DNA from: Flavobacteriaceae bacterium
GTDB taxonomy: Bacteria > Bacteroidota > Bacteroidia > Flavobacteriales > Flavobacteriaceae
Length of the DNA stretch: 6,633 nucleotides
Assembly (NCBI GenBank): GCA_030590765.1
Contig: JAUVCP010000129.1
Coordinates: 1 to 6,633, forward strand
Direction: 5' to 3'
Shown here: one piece after another, positions 1 through 6,297 of the stretch
Layout of the letters: each line of letters begins with the position of its first letter
Numbering within the stretch: position 1 is the first letter of the stretch
Translations under genes and position numbers: made by a program
Notes under the pieces: generated by a model
What the model was told of the DNA's origin: nothing
The model's database searches: none
Seen by the model: the letters and a program-made list of their open reading frames with translations, nothing else

Positions 1-577
1 ATAAGGCTACTTTAATACCCCCTGCAACTACTGCCGGAGAGATATCACCTGCCGCTTCAATAGAGTCAAAAGCACTAATCATACCAATTACAGTACCCAT
101 GAACCCAAGCATAGGAGCCAATGAAATAAACAAGGACAACCAAGATATATTCTTTTCTAACAATCCCATTTGAACACCACCATAAGCAACTACAGCTTTT
201 TCAGCAGCCTCAACTCCTTCATCCATTCTATCTAAACCTTGATAAAAAATAGATGCAACAGGTCCTTTTGTGTTTCTACAAACTTCTTTAGCAGCTTCAA
301 CTCCACCAGAACTTAATGCTTCTTCAACATTATTTACCAATTTATCTGTATTGGTACTAGCCATGTTTAAATAAATAATTCTTTCAATTGCAATTGCTAA
401 ACCCAAAATTAAGGTAACCAAAACGATTCCCATAAAAAATGGACCACCTTCAATAAAACGAAGTTTTAATTCTTGATGAAAGGTTTTTTCAACTGCTTCT
501 GTTTGTGCGTACATGTTTTGAGCTGAGCTTAAAAACATTAATCCTGCAACTGTTAGGATAGTAGATACTTTTTTCAT
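1..577 (-). CDS. exbB: ExbB/TolQ/MotA-family proton channel protein, 3' end cut by window edge
   Basis: Inner-membrane component of a proton-motive-force-driven motor of the ExbB-ExbD-TonB type, which energises outer-membrane transport. The 192 codons visible run from an ATG at 577 off the left edge, so the C-terminus is missing. Residues 1-24 form a basic start plus hydrophobic stretch ending near AYAQ-like residues (MYAQ, 22-25), resembling the signal-like leader common on Bacteroidota ExbB proteins. A first clear membrane helix lies at about 46-64, followed by a cytoplasmic helical region (about 70-140). The family core begins with LEKNISWLSLF and continues through the second helix, with APMLGFMGTVIGM at 154-166 matching the conserved APxxGLxGTVxGM block; Thr162 is the conserved polar residue inside the membrane. 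The third helix with the second conserved Thr lies beyond the edge. exbD and tonB would be expected further left, but this is not visible. TolQ or a gliding-type paralogue remains possible; the family is certain, the exact paralogue less so. Confidence 0.93.
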   Translation of the reverse strand, partial: MKKVSTILTVAGLMFLSSAQNMYAQTEAVEKTFHQELKLRFIEGGPFFMGIVLVTLILGLAIAIERIIYLNMASTNTDKLVNNVEEALSSGGVEAAKEVCRNTKGPVASIFYQGLDRMDEGVEAAEKAVVAYGGVQMGLLEKNISWLSLFISLAPMLGFMGTVIGMISAFDSIEAAGDISPAVVAGGIKVAL

Positions 578-653
578 TTTTGTAATTCTTTGTTATTAAA
601 TATTAGTTAACGGGTTAAAGATATAAAATTTTTACAATATATAACACATTCTG

Positions 654-740
654 CGGAGAGAAAGGGATTCGAACCCCCGTTACGATTTCTCATAAACACG
701 CTTTCCAAGCGTGCGCCTTAAGCCACTCGGCCACCTCTCC
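654..740 (-). tRNA. tRNA-Ser (anticodon GGA)
   Basis: A complete class II tRNA folds from the minus strand, with G1 at 740 and discriminator G73 at 654. The 7-bp acceptor stem is GGAGAGG with TCTCTCC, including one G-U pair. The anticodon arm is a perfect CACGC/GCGTG stem around the loop TTGGAAA, giving anticodon GGA, which reads UCC/UCU serine codons. The long variable arm typical of tRNA-Ser is present as TTATGA-GAAA-TCGTAA, a 6-bp stem with a GAAA tetraloop and one T-G pair. The T arm is GGGGG-TTCGAAT-CCCTT with two wobble pairs. The 3' CCA is not encoded (the discriminator is followed by CAG), so it must be added by nucleotidyltransferase. It lies between ansA and exbB on the same strand, 76 bases upstream of the exbB start. 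Confidence 0.96.
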
Positions 741-811
741 TCAATGTCACAATTTCATATAGATGGCAAGTAACAAAAAAATATTAATATGAAAAAATTT
801 TTATGAGAAAA

Positions 812-1840
812 CTACTCCATTTCACCTCTTAATGGAGTTTCAAATGTTTTTTTAAACTGATCTACAGGGATACCAACACCAATTAAATAAATTAATTTAG
901 CTACTGCAGATTCCGTTGTGATGTCTTTCCCATCAATCATTCCTATTTCTTTTAAGGTGCTACTTGTTTCATAGTAACCAAGATCAACACTCCCGCTAAT
1001 GCACTGACTTACATTTACTAAAGGAATATTTTTTTTAATTGCGTTATGAAGCAGATCAATAAACCACTTTTCTGTAGGTGCATTTCCTGCTCCATATGTT
1101 TCAAGTATCACCCCTTGTAAATTCTCAATTTCCAATATACACTTTACAACCTGTTCTTTGATACCAGGAAACAATTTTAAAATTACAATATTAGCATTTA
1201 CATTTTTTCTTAGTATTAACTTCTTGTTTTGATCAATTTTGCTAATAATCCTCTTATTAAAATTTAGATGCACGCCACTTTCGCCTAATTGCGGAAAGTT
1301 TGGTGAATGATAGGCTTCAAATTGTTCAGCACTGACTTTAGTTGTACGATTCGCTCTATAAAGCTTATATTCAAAATACAGACACACTTCACCTATTTTG
1401 GGTATTCCGTCTTTATGGGTAGCTGCAATTTGTATTGCAGTTATTAAATTCTCCTTTGCATCTGTACGAAGGTCACCTATTGGGAGCTGTGAACCAGTAA
1501 AAATAATAGGTTTACTTAAATTTTCAAACATAAAGCTAATTGCCGAAGAAGTATATGACATCGTATCAGTACCACTTAGCACCACAAAACCATCCATTCT
1601 ATCATAATAACTTTCAATGATCTCAGCTATTTGCACCCAATATTTTGGGTTCATATTAGAAGAATCTATAGGCGTGATAAATGATATGGTTTGAATGTGA
1701 CAATTTAGCAATTTCAATTCTGGAATTTTCTGCTTTATCTGATCAAAATCAAATGCTTTAAGTGCATTGGTCTTATAATCTTTAACCATCCCGATGGTAC
1801 CACCGGTATAAATCAATAATATATTCGGAATAATTGTCAT
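812..1840 (-). CDS. ansA: Type I (cytoplasmic-type) L-asparaginase
   Basis: Hydrolyses L-asparagine to L-aspartate and ammonia. I place the start at the ATG at 1840 (342 aa), giving MTIIPNILLIYTGGTIGM, because family members begin just before this first strand. An in-frame ATG at 1882 adds 14 poorly conserved residues and would leave only 35 bases before the divergent peptidase gene. Numbering from the 1840 start, the nucleophile block TGGTIG is at 12-17 (Thr15), the substrate-binding DSSNM at 59-63, the second catalytic block GTDTM at 90-94 (Thr91, Asp92), and the Lys of RTTKVSAEQFEA at 168. The C-terminal small domain carries GAGNAP (250-255) and QCISGSVDLGYY, which resembles the region holding the allosteric Cys of E. 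coli AnsA. No signal peptide is evident, which fits the cytoplasmic type I form. One oddity is that the residue before GTDTM is Ser89, where asparaginases normally have His. The family call is secure; activity and preference for Asn are inferred. Confidence 0.94.
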   Translation of the reverse strand: MTIIPNILLIYTGGTIGMVKDYKTNALKAFDFDQIKQKIPELKLLNCHIQTISFITPIDSSNMNPKYWVQIAEIIESYYDRMDGFVVLSGTDTMSYTSSAISFMFENLSKPIIFTGSQLPIGDLRTDAKENLITAIQIAATHKDGIPKIGEVCLYFEYKLYRANRTTKVSAEQFEAYHSPNFPQLGESGVHLNFNKRIISKIDQNKKLILRKNVNANIVILKLFPGIKEQVVKCILEIENLQGVILETYGAGNAPTEKWFIDLLHNAIKKNIPLVNVSQCISGSVDLGYYETSSTLKEIGMIDGKDITTESAVAKLIYLIGVGIPVDQFKKTFETPLRGEME

Positions 1841-1917
1841 ATATTTATTTATTGGAATACTTAATGATGTAAAGTTATACATAAAATAAAAAATATTAAT
1901 CTTTAAAATTATAAAAT
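1841..1917. promoter_or_regulatory. Divergent intergenic region between ansA and the zinc peptidase gene
   Basis: Two genes diverge from this 77-base, extremely AT-rich spacer, so both promoters are expected here. On the minus strand TAACTTTA (1877-1870) is one base off the Bacteroidota -7 consensus TAnnTTTG. It lies 30 bases before the ansA start at 1840, which suits that start better than the one at 1882. I see no convincing -33 TTG partner, and only weak candidates on the plus strand. Neither gene has a recognisable Shine-Dalgarno sequence, as is usual in this phylum. Confidence 0.35.
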
Positions 1918-2595
1918 ATGGCAGGTGGTTATATATTAATCCTTCTTATTGGAGGAATTGGGATGTTGGTTCAGGCAAGATTGAAAAGTAAATTCAAAAA
2001 ATACTCACATTTGCATTTACAAAACAATTTAACTGGAAGGGAAATTGCGGAAAAAATGCTGGCAGATAATCATATTTCTGATGTAAAAGTAATTTCTGCA
2101 AAAGGAATGCTAACCGATCATTATAATCCTCAAAATAAAACAGTAAATTTAAGTGAAGGTGTTTACAACCAACGAAATGCCGCTGCAGCAGCTGTTGCTG
2201 CACATGAATGCGGACACGCGGTACAGCATGCAAAATCATACAAATGGTTAAATTTAAGATCTAAACTGGTTCCAACAGTAGGCATATCTTCAAAATTGGC
2301 ATCATTCTTATTGATTGCGGGAATATTTACTGTGAACTCTTTCCCTCAACTATTACTTGCAGGGATCATATTTTTTGCAGCCACTGTTATTTTTAGTATT
2401 GTTACTTTACCTGTTGAATATGACGCAAGTAACAGAGCTTTGGCTTGGTTGGAAAATAAAAATATGCTTACTAATGAAGAGCAAGATGCTGCTAAAGATG
2501 CTTTAAAATGGGCTGCCAGAACTTATGTTGTTGCAGCATTAAGTTCTATTGCAACATTGCTGTATTATTTAAATATTTATAATAGCAGAAGTTAA
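1918..2595 (+). CDS. YugP-type zinc-dependent membrane metallopeptidase (Zn_peptidase_2 family)
   Basis: A 225-aa predicted integral-membrane metalloprotease of the neutral zinc peptidase family typified by Bacillus YugP; substrates are unknown. An N-terminal membrane helix (about 3-20) is followed by the family signature RLKSKFKKYS at 21-30, a soluble segment with the LTGREIAEKML block, and the catalytic helix AAHECGHAVQHA, where His96, Glu97 and His100 form the HExxH zinc site. Two more membrane helices follow at about 118-138 and 143-164. LPVEYDAS at 164-171 supplies Glu167, the likely third zinc ligand in this gluzincin-like arrangement. A last helix lies at about 203-219 after the conserved LKWAARTYVVAAL stretch. 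Length and motif order are normal for the family and all key residues are intact. The ATG at 1918 is the natural start because the first helix begins at once. It is monocistronic, divergent from ansA and convergent with the Lrp-type gene. Membrane quality control is a plausible role but only an inference. Confidence 0.92.
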   Translation: MAGGYILILLIGGIGMLVQARLKSKFKKYSHLHLQNNLTGREIAEKMLADNHISDVKVISAKGMLTDHYNPQNKTVNLSEGVYNQRNAAAAAVAAHECGHAVQHAKSYKWLNLRSKLVPTVGISSKLASFLLIAGIFTVNSFPQLLLAGIIFFAATVIFSIVTLPVEYDASNRALAWLENKNMLTNEEQDAAKDALKWAARTYVVAALSSIATLLYYLNIYNSRS

Positions 2596-2614
2596 TTTTG
2601 TACAATTAAAAAGG

Positions 2615-2651
2615 TTTGTTGTTTCATGCTATTTTGCTTTGAAACAACAAA
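2615..2651. terminator. Bidirectional hairpin terminator between convergent genes
   Basis: A perfect 12-bp inverted repeat, TTTGTTGTTTCA (2615-2626) with TGAAACAACAAA (2640-2651), is separated by a 13-base loop. It begins one base past the stop codon of the minus-strand Lrp-type gene and 20 bases after the stop of the plus-strand peptidase. On the minus strand the stem is followed by CC and then TTTTTAATT, a usable U-tract. On the plus strand the downstream run is poorer (TCTAAATTTT). The stem is AT-rich but long. It probably serves the regulator gene best and may also stop transcripts from the peptidase gene. Confidence 0.75.
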
Positions 2652-2652
2652 T

Positions 2653-3117
2653 CTAAATTTTCATTTGTCTGTCAATTTGCTGATCGAGTGAAATAAACGT
2701 TTCCGTTCTTGCAACTCCTTTGATATGTTGAATTTGATGGTTCAACACTTGCATTAAATGCTCATTATCTTTACATAATATTTTTACAAATATTGCATAA
2801 TTACCTGTGGTATAATGACTCTCTGTCACTTCATCAATTTCTTTCAGTCTTTTTATCGCTTCTTTATATTTACTTGAACTGTCTAAAAAAATACCCACAA
2901 AAGCTAAAGTTTTATATCCTAAAACCTTGGGATTGATAACAAATTTTGATCCTGAAATTAATCCTGATGCCTCTAATTTTCTTAATCTTTGATGAATTGC
3001 AGCCCCAGAAATCCCTATCTCTCTTGCTATACTTAAAATAGGAGTTCTGGCATCGCTCATCAAATGGTTGAGAATAATTTTATCAATACCATCAATTCTA
3101 AAACTTGAATTTTTCAT
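2653..3117 (-). CDS. Lrp/AsnC-family transcriptional regulator
   Basis: A 154-aa feast/famine regulator that in this family binds DNA as dimers or octamers and responds to amino acids. Numbered from the ATG at 3117 (MKNSSFRIDGIDKIIL), the N-terminal winged helix-turn-helix covers about residues 8-58. It contains LDxxDxxIL-like IDGIDKIILNHL, then LSIAREIGISGAAIHQRLRKLEASGLI with the recognition helix near 37-48. The RAM ligand-binding and oligomerisation domain runs from about 69 to 145 and includes the usual glycine turn in YTTGNYAIFVKI. An in-frame ATG at 3168 would add 17 residues, but it lies inside the terminator hairpin of the upstream accC operon, so I reject it. The spacer between that hairpin and the chosen start is only 31 bases, leaving little room for a promoter. 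Regulated genes and effector cannot be told from the sequence; the adjacent lipid operon and the nearby asparaginase are both conceivable targets. Confidence 0.92.
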   Translation of the reverse strand: MKNSSFRIDGIDKIILNHLMSDARTPILSIAREIGISGAAIHQRLRKLEASGLISGSKFVINPKVLGYKTLAFVGIFLDSSSKYKEAIKRLKEIDEVTESHYTTGNYAIFVKILCKDNEHLMQVLNHQIQHIKGVARTETFISLDQQIDRQMKI

Positions 3118-3148
3118 CAAACTAAATTTATTAGTAAATGTAAAAAAT

Positions 3149-3176
3149 AAAAGGATATGAAAAATCATATCCTTTT
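3149..3176 (-). terminator. Intrinsic terminator of the fabH-accB-accC operon
   Basis: A perfect 12-bp stem pairs AAAAGGATATGA with TCATATCCTTTT around a 4-base loop. It starts 20 bases beyond the accC stop at 3197. Read on the minus strand the stem ends in CCTTTT and continues with A and six T (ATTTTTTAC), a good U-tract. It lies directly upstream of the Lrp-type gene, so any expression of that gene from the operon would require readthrough. Confidence 0.88.
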
Positions 3177-3196
3177 ATCAATTTTTTAAATTGTGA

Positions 3197-4552
3197 TTAT
3201 TCTTTATTCTCAGGGTTCATTACAAAATCTTCCATAAATTTAGTTGTGTAATTTCCTGCTATATAATCCGCATTATCCATTAATTGCCTGTGAAAAGGAA
3301 TGGTTGTTTTTACCCCTTCAATAACAAATTCATCTAATGCCCGTTTCATTTTATTAATTGCCTCTTCTCTTGTTTGAGCAGTTATGATCAGTTTAGCAAT
3401 CATGGAATCATAATTTGGGGGAATGGTATATCCTGCATAAACATGGGTGTCTAATCTTACACCATGCCCACCAGGTGCATGAAAAGTTTCAATGAACCCT
3501 GGCGAAGGTCTGAAATCATTATATGGATCTTCTGCATTTATTCTGCATTCAATAGAATGTTGCGATGGGAAATAATTGATACCTAAAATGGGTATTCCAA
3601 CAGCTGCTTTTATCTGTTCACGTACCAAATCGAAATTTGAGATAACTTGTTCTGTTATGGGGTGCTCTACCTGAATACGGGTATTCATCTCCATAAAGTA
3701 AAAATTCCTGTCTTTATCTACTAGAAATTCTACAGTTCCTACTCCCTCATATTTAATAGATTCCGCAGCTTTAACTGCAGCCTCTCCCATTTTCTCACGT
3801 AATGTTTTTGTCATGAATGGAGAAGGCGTCTCTTCTGTCAATTTTTGATGTCTTCTTTGGATTGAACAATCTCTTTCTGATAAATGGCAGGCTTCACCTG
3901 TTGAGTCACCAATGATCTGTATCTCTATATGACGTGGTTCTTCAATTAATTTCTCCATGTACATATCATCATTGTCAAAACCTGCTTTTGCTTCTTGCCT
4001 TGCAGCTTCCCATGCATTTTGCAAATCTTCAGGTTTCCAAACAGCTCTCATTCCTTTTCCACCTCCACCTGCAGTTGCTTTAAGCATAACCGGATAACCA
4101 ATTTTCTTAGCAATTTTATCTGCATCTTCTATCGTAGGAATAATTCCATCTGATCCGGGAATTGTAGGTACACCTGCTTTTTTCATGGTAGCAATTGCAG
4201 ATGCTTTATCTCCCATTAAATTAATCATATCTGCAGAAGCACCAATAAATTTTATGCCATGCTCCTCACATATACTTGAAAAACGAGCATTTTCTGCTAA
4301 AAAACCATATCCCGGATGAATTGCATCCGCATTGGTTATTTCTGCTGCTGCCATGATATTAGAAATTTTAAGATAGGATTCCGTACTAGAAGGTGGTCCA
4401 ATACATACAGCTTCATCAGCAAACTTTACATGTAAACTCTCCGCATCTGCTGTTGAATAAACTGCAACAGACTGTATACCCATCTCACGACAGGTTCTAA
4501 TTACTCTTAGGGCAATTTCACCCCTATTGGCTATTAATATTTTTTTAAACAT
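3197..4552 (-). CDS. accC: Acetyl-CoA carboxylase, biotin carboxylase subunit
   Basis: ATP-dependent carboxylation of the biotin on AccB by bicarbonate, the first half-reaction of malonyl-CoA synthesis. At 451 aa it is close to the usual 445-450. The N-terminal carboxylase domain opens with [21 protein letters not shown] (3-23) and contains [10 protein letters not shown]. The ATP-grasp domain has Lys116, Lys158 and the glycine-rich loop GGGGKGMR at 162-169. The catalytic surface includes RRHQK with Lys237, the metal ligands Glu275 and Glu288, and the signature [11 protein letters not shown] (287-297) with Asn290, Arg292 and Glu296. Arg337 in ECRINAEDP matches the conserved biotin-site Arg near the C-terminal domain. 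All expected catalytic residues are present. It follows accB by 61 bases, a gap that holds unusual inverted repeats just before the start codon. Carboxyltransferase genes are absent from the window and must be elsewhere. The pairing with a stand-alone AccB-sized carrier and with fabH favours acetyl-CoA over propionyl-CoA or pyruvate carboxylase. Confidence 0.97.
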   Translation of the reverse strand: MFKKILIANRGEIALRVIRTCREMGIQSVAVYSTADAESLHVKFADEAVCIGPPSSTESYLKISNIMAAAEITNADAIHPGYGFLAENARFSSICEEHGIKFIGASADMINLMGDKASAIATMKKAGVPTIPGSDGIIPTIEDADKIAKKIGYPVMLKATAGGGGKGMRAVWKPEDLQNAWEAARQEAKAGFDNDDMYMEKLIEEPRHIEIQIIGDSTGEACHLSERDCSIQRRHQKLTEETPSPFMTKTLREKMGEAAVKAAESIKYEGVGTVEFLVDKDRNFYFMEMNTRIQVEHPITEQVISNFDLVREQIKAAVGIPILGINYFPSQHSIECRINAEDPYNDFRPSPGFIETFHAPGGHGVRLDTHVYAGYTIPPNYDSMIAKLIITAQTREEAINKMKRALDEFVIEGVKTTIPFHRQLMDNADYIAGNYTTKFMEDFVMNPENKE

Positions 4553-4560
4553 AATTTTTA

Positions 4561-4608
4561 CAAATTATATAATTTGTCACACAAATCCAATTGTGCATTT
4601 CAAATTAT
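4561..4608 (-). promoter_or_regulatory. Inverted repeats between accB and accC, possible translational or processing element
   Basis: Three copies of one 8-mer occur here: CAAATTAT at 4561-4568, its complement ATAATTTG at 4569-4576, and CAAATTAT at 4601-4608. In the minus-strand transcript the middle copy can pair with the upstream copy, enclosing a small CACAA/TTGTG hairpin (4580-4584 with 4591-4595), or with the downstream copy, which ends 8 bases before the accC ATG. The two pairings exclude each other. The stems are very AU-rich, so stability is doubtful; function is an inference. Some role as an internal promoter cannot be excluded. Confidence 0.35.
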
Positions 4609-4613
4609 GATTA

Positions 4614-5093
4614 TTAAGAAGGATCAACCAAAAATAAAGGCTGATCAAACTCAACTGGTGAAGAATCATCAACTAATACTTTTACAATTTTTCCGGAAAC
4701 CTCTGATTCAACCTCATTAAACAATTTCATTGCCTCTATAATACATACAGTATCTCCTGCATTTATAGTGTCACCAACCTTAACAAAAAGATCTTTGTCT
4801 GGTGAAGGTTTTCTATAAAATGTTCCAATAATAGGAGACTTGATTGTAATAAATTTCGAATCTTCATCTTTCTTTTCTTCTTGAACAGGACTCTCCGTTA
4901 CAGCAGGTGCTTGAGTAGCCATTGGAACTTGAGGCACAAATTGTTCTGTTGGAACCTGTTGATAGATTGTAGTTTCAGATTTTTCCGTACCTGTTTTAAT
5001 CGTTATTTTTATATCCTCCATTTCTAATTTCACTTCACTTGCACCAGATTTTGCAACAAATTTAATTAGATTTTGTATTTCTTTTAATTCCAT
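4614..5093 (-). CDS. accB: Acetyl-CoA carboxylase, biotin carboxyl carrier protein
   Basis: The 159-aa carrier whose biotin shuttles CO2 between AccC and the carboxyltransferase. The N-terminal segment (1-34) holds MELKEIQNLIKFVAKSGASEVKLE, the usual AccB opening. A flexible linker rich in Pro, Gln, Thr and Ala covers about 41-75. The biotinyl domain runs from about 80 to 159. It begins with IKSPIIGTFYRKPSPDKDLF, the 'thumb' that distinguishes true AccB from other biotin carriers, and carries the biotinylation motif EAMK at 120-123 with Lys123 as the biotinylated residue. The end, PVEFDQPLFLVDPS, is normal, and the length matches E. coli AccB (156 aa). The start lies 24 bases after the fabH stop, with an A-rich leader (AAAAAAG) rather than a strong ribosome-binding site, so fabH, accB and accC are very likely co-transcribed. 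Confidence 0.97.
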   Translation of the reverse strand: MELKEIQNLIKFVAKSGASEVKLEMEDIKITIKTGTEKSETTIYQQVPTEQFVPQVPMATQAPAVTESPVQEEKKDEDSKFITIKSPIIGTFYRKPSPDKDLFVKVGDTINAGDTVCIIEAMKLFNEVESEVSGKIVKVLVDDSSPVEFDQPLFLVDPS

Positions 5094-5117
5094 CTTTTTT
5101 AATTTAGAATGTTTTGT

Positions 5118-6113
5118 TTAAGAGTTATAAGCCCATTTAAAATATATTGCACCCCATGAAAAACCTCCTCCAAAAGCTGCAATAACCAAATCATCACCTT
5201 TTTTAAGTTGTTTTTCATAATCAGCAAACAATAATGGTATTGTTGCCGAGGTAGTATTTCCATAATTTTGAATATTAAGCATCACCTTTGAAGCATCAAG
5301 TTTCATTCTTCTTGCAGTAGCTTCTACAATTCTTTTATTTGCCTGATGTGCTACCAGCCAGGCAATATCGTTATTTGTTAAATTATTCTTATCTAAGATC
5401 TTTTCACATACATCTGCCATATTAAAAACAGCATTTTTAAATACTGTTTGTCCATCTTGCCTGGCATAATGCAATCCGTTTTTTACTGTTTCTTTGGTAG
5501 CAGGCATTAATGATCCCCCTGCCGGAACTTGTAAAAATTGTCTTCCTGATCCATCCGTACGTAAATATTCATCCTGAAACCCATTACCTTCTATATCCGG
5601 TTCAAATAGAACTGCTCCTCCTCCATCACCAAAAATGATACAGGTAGCCCTATCTGTATAATCTATCATGGAAGAATTTTTATCGGCTCCAATCAGCAAT
5701 ACCTTTTTATACCTTCCTGTTTCAATATACTGACTTGCGACAGATATTCCATAAATGAAACTTGAACATGCAGATTCCAGATCAAAAGAAAAAGCATTTA
5801 CAGCTCCAATTTTAGTGGCAACATAAGATGCTGTTGAAGCAGCCTGCATATCAGGTGTTGCCGTTGCAACTATTACTAAATCTATTTGTTTTGGGTTAAG
5901 ATCTTTTTTTGCTATCAGATCTTCAGCAGCTTTAATTGCCAAAAAAGAAGTTCCTTTATCTTTATCTTTTAATATTCTTCGCTCTTTGATACCGGTTCTT
6001 GCAACTATCCACTCATCATTGGTATCTACCAACGTTTCCAGTTCCTTGTTGGTAAGAACATAATCAGGAACATATTTTCCAACGGCAGTTATTGCAGCGG
6101 TAACTTTACTCAT
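5118..6113 (-). CDS. fabH: Beta-ketoacyl-ACP synthase III (FabH)
   Basis: Starts fatty-acid synthesis by condensing an acyl-CoA primer with malonyl-ACP. At 331 aa it has the usual size and thiolase fold. The start MSKVTAAITAVGKYVPDYVL matches family N-termini, followed by the conserved TNDEWIVARTGIKERRI (31-47). The catalytic triad is intact: Cys116 in LESACSSFIYG, His256 in VAHQANKRI and Asn286 in NYGNTTSATIP. The C-terminal FGGGFSWGAIYFKW glycine-rich end is typical. It is the first gene of the operon with accB and accC. Upstream it is separated from rpmF by 184 bases that include the rpmF terminator and several inverted repeats, so it probably has its own promoter. Whether the primer is acetyl-CoA or branched acyl-CoA cannot be decided from these motifs; branched-chain lipids common in the phylum make the latter plausible. 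Confidence 0.97.
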   Translation of the reverse strand: MSKVTAAITAVGKYVPDYVLTNKELETLVDTNDEWIVARTGIKERRILKDKDKGTSFLAIKAAEDLIAKKDLNPKQIDLVIVATATPDMQAASTASYVATKIGAVNAFSFDLESACSSFIYGISVASQYIETGRYKKVLLIGADKNSSMIDYTDRATCIIFGDGGGAVLFEPDIEGNGFQDEYLRTDGSGRQFLQVPAGGSLMPATKETVKNGLHYARQDGQTVFKNAVFNMADVCEKILDKNNLTNNDIAWLVAHQANKRIVEATARRMKLDASKVMLNIQNYGNTTSATIPLLFADYEKQLKKGDDLVIAAFGGGFSWGAIYFKWAYNS

Positions 6114-6153
6114 AAATAAATATTTGCAATATTATTTAAAATGATAATGCTAT

Positions 6154-6181
6154 TTTTTGACAAAATTTGTTGTCAAAAATA
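6154..6181 (-). promoter_or_regulatory. Candidate fabH promoter element overlapped by an inverted repeat (possible operator)
   Basis: On the minus strand TATTTTTG (6181-6174) matches the Bacteroidota -7 consensus TAnnTTTG. A TTG at 6199-6197 could act as -33, but the 15-base spacer is shorter than the roughly 19-21 usual for the phylum. A perfect 10-bp inverted repeat, TTTTTGACAA (6154-6163) with TTGTCAAAAA (6170-6179), covers the same bases, and another 9-base near-palindrome TTTGTCAAA sits at 6192-6200. The arrangement suits a repressor site over the promoter, but no regulator is identified. Confidence 0.4.
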
Positions 6182-6202
6182 ACAAATTAGATTTGTCAAA
6201 CA

Positions 6203-6225
6203 GTTAAAAAAAGTGTTTTTTTAAC
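6203..6225. repeat. AT-rich inverted repeat upstream of fabH
   Basis: A perfect 10-bp inverted repeat, GTTAAAAAAA (6203-6212) and TTTTTTTAAC (6216-6225), is separated by GTG. A further GTTAAAA follows at 6234-6240. It lies between the rpmF terminator and the candidate fabH promoter. It could be a weak secondary terminator or a bent upstream element; nothing distinguishes these. Confidence 0.4.
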
Positions 6226-6247
6226 TTATTTTAGTTAAAAACAACAA

Positions 6248-6273
6248 AAAAACCCTCATAATTGAGGGTTTTT
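6248..6273 (-). terminator. Intrinsic terminator of the DUF177-rpmF transcript
   Basis: An 11-bp perfect stem, AAAAACCCTCA (6248-6258) with TGAGGGTTTTT (6263-6273), closes on a 4-base loop. It has a GC-rich core of CCCTCA/TGAGGG. On the minus strand it lies 24 bases after the rpmF stop and runs into a T-rich tract (TTTTTTTGTTG). It separates rpmF from the fabH operon, although readthrough is possible. Confidence 0.9.
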
Positions 6274-6297
6274 AGCTTTTTTTTAAAAAAAACTATA

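Noticed and set aside
781..810. ATATTAATAT palindrome and AAAAATTTTT run downstream of ansA as a terminator
   Set aside because: Both are pure AT with no usable loop, which is expected by chance in such AT-rich DNA.
1398..1607. Plus-strand open frame of 69 codons
   Set aside because: It lies wholly inside ansA on the opposite strand, has no recognisable motif, and ansA is a certain gene.
1841..1882. Longer start for ansA at 1882
   Set aside because: The 14 added residues lie outside the family's usual N-terminus, and the start would crowd the divergent promoter region.
1994..2239. Minus-strand open frame of 81 codons
   Set aside because: It is antisense to the zinc peptidase gene, covers its HECGH coding region and shows no protein-family features.
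3118..3168. Longer start for the Lrp-type regulator at 3168
   Set aside because: The ATG is inside the accC terminator stem and the added residues are translated hairpin and spacer sequence.
6277..6292. T8A8 palindrome as a terminator or origin element
   Set aside because: It has no GC pairs and no loop, and no dnaA boxes or replication genes are nearby; it is most likely AT-rich spacer next to the real terminator.
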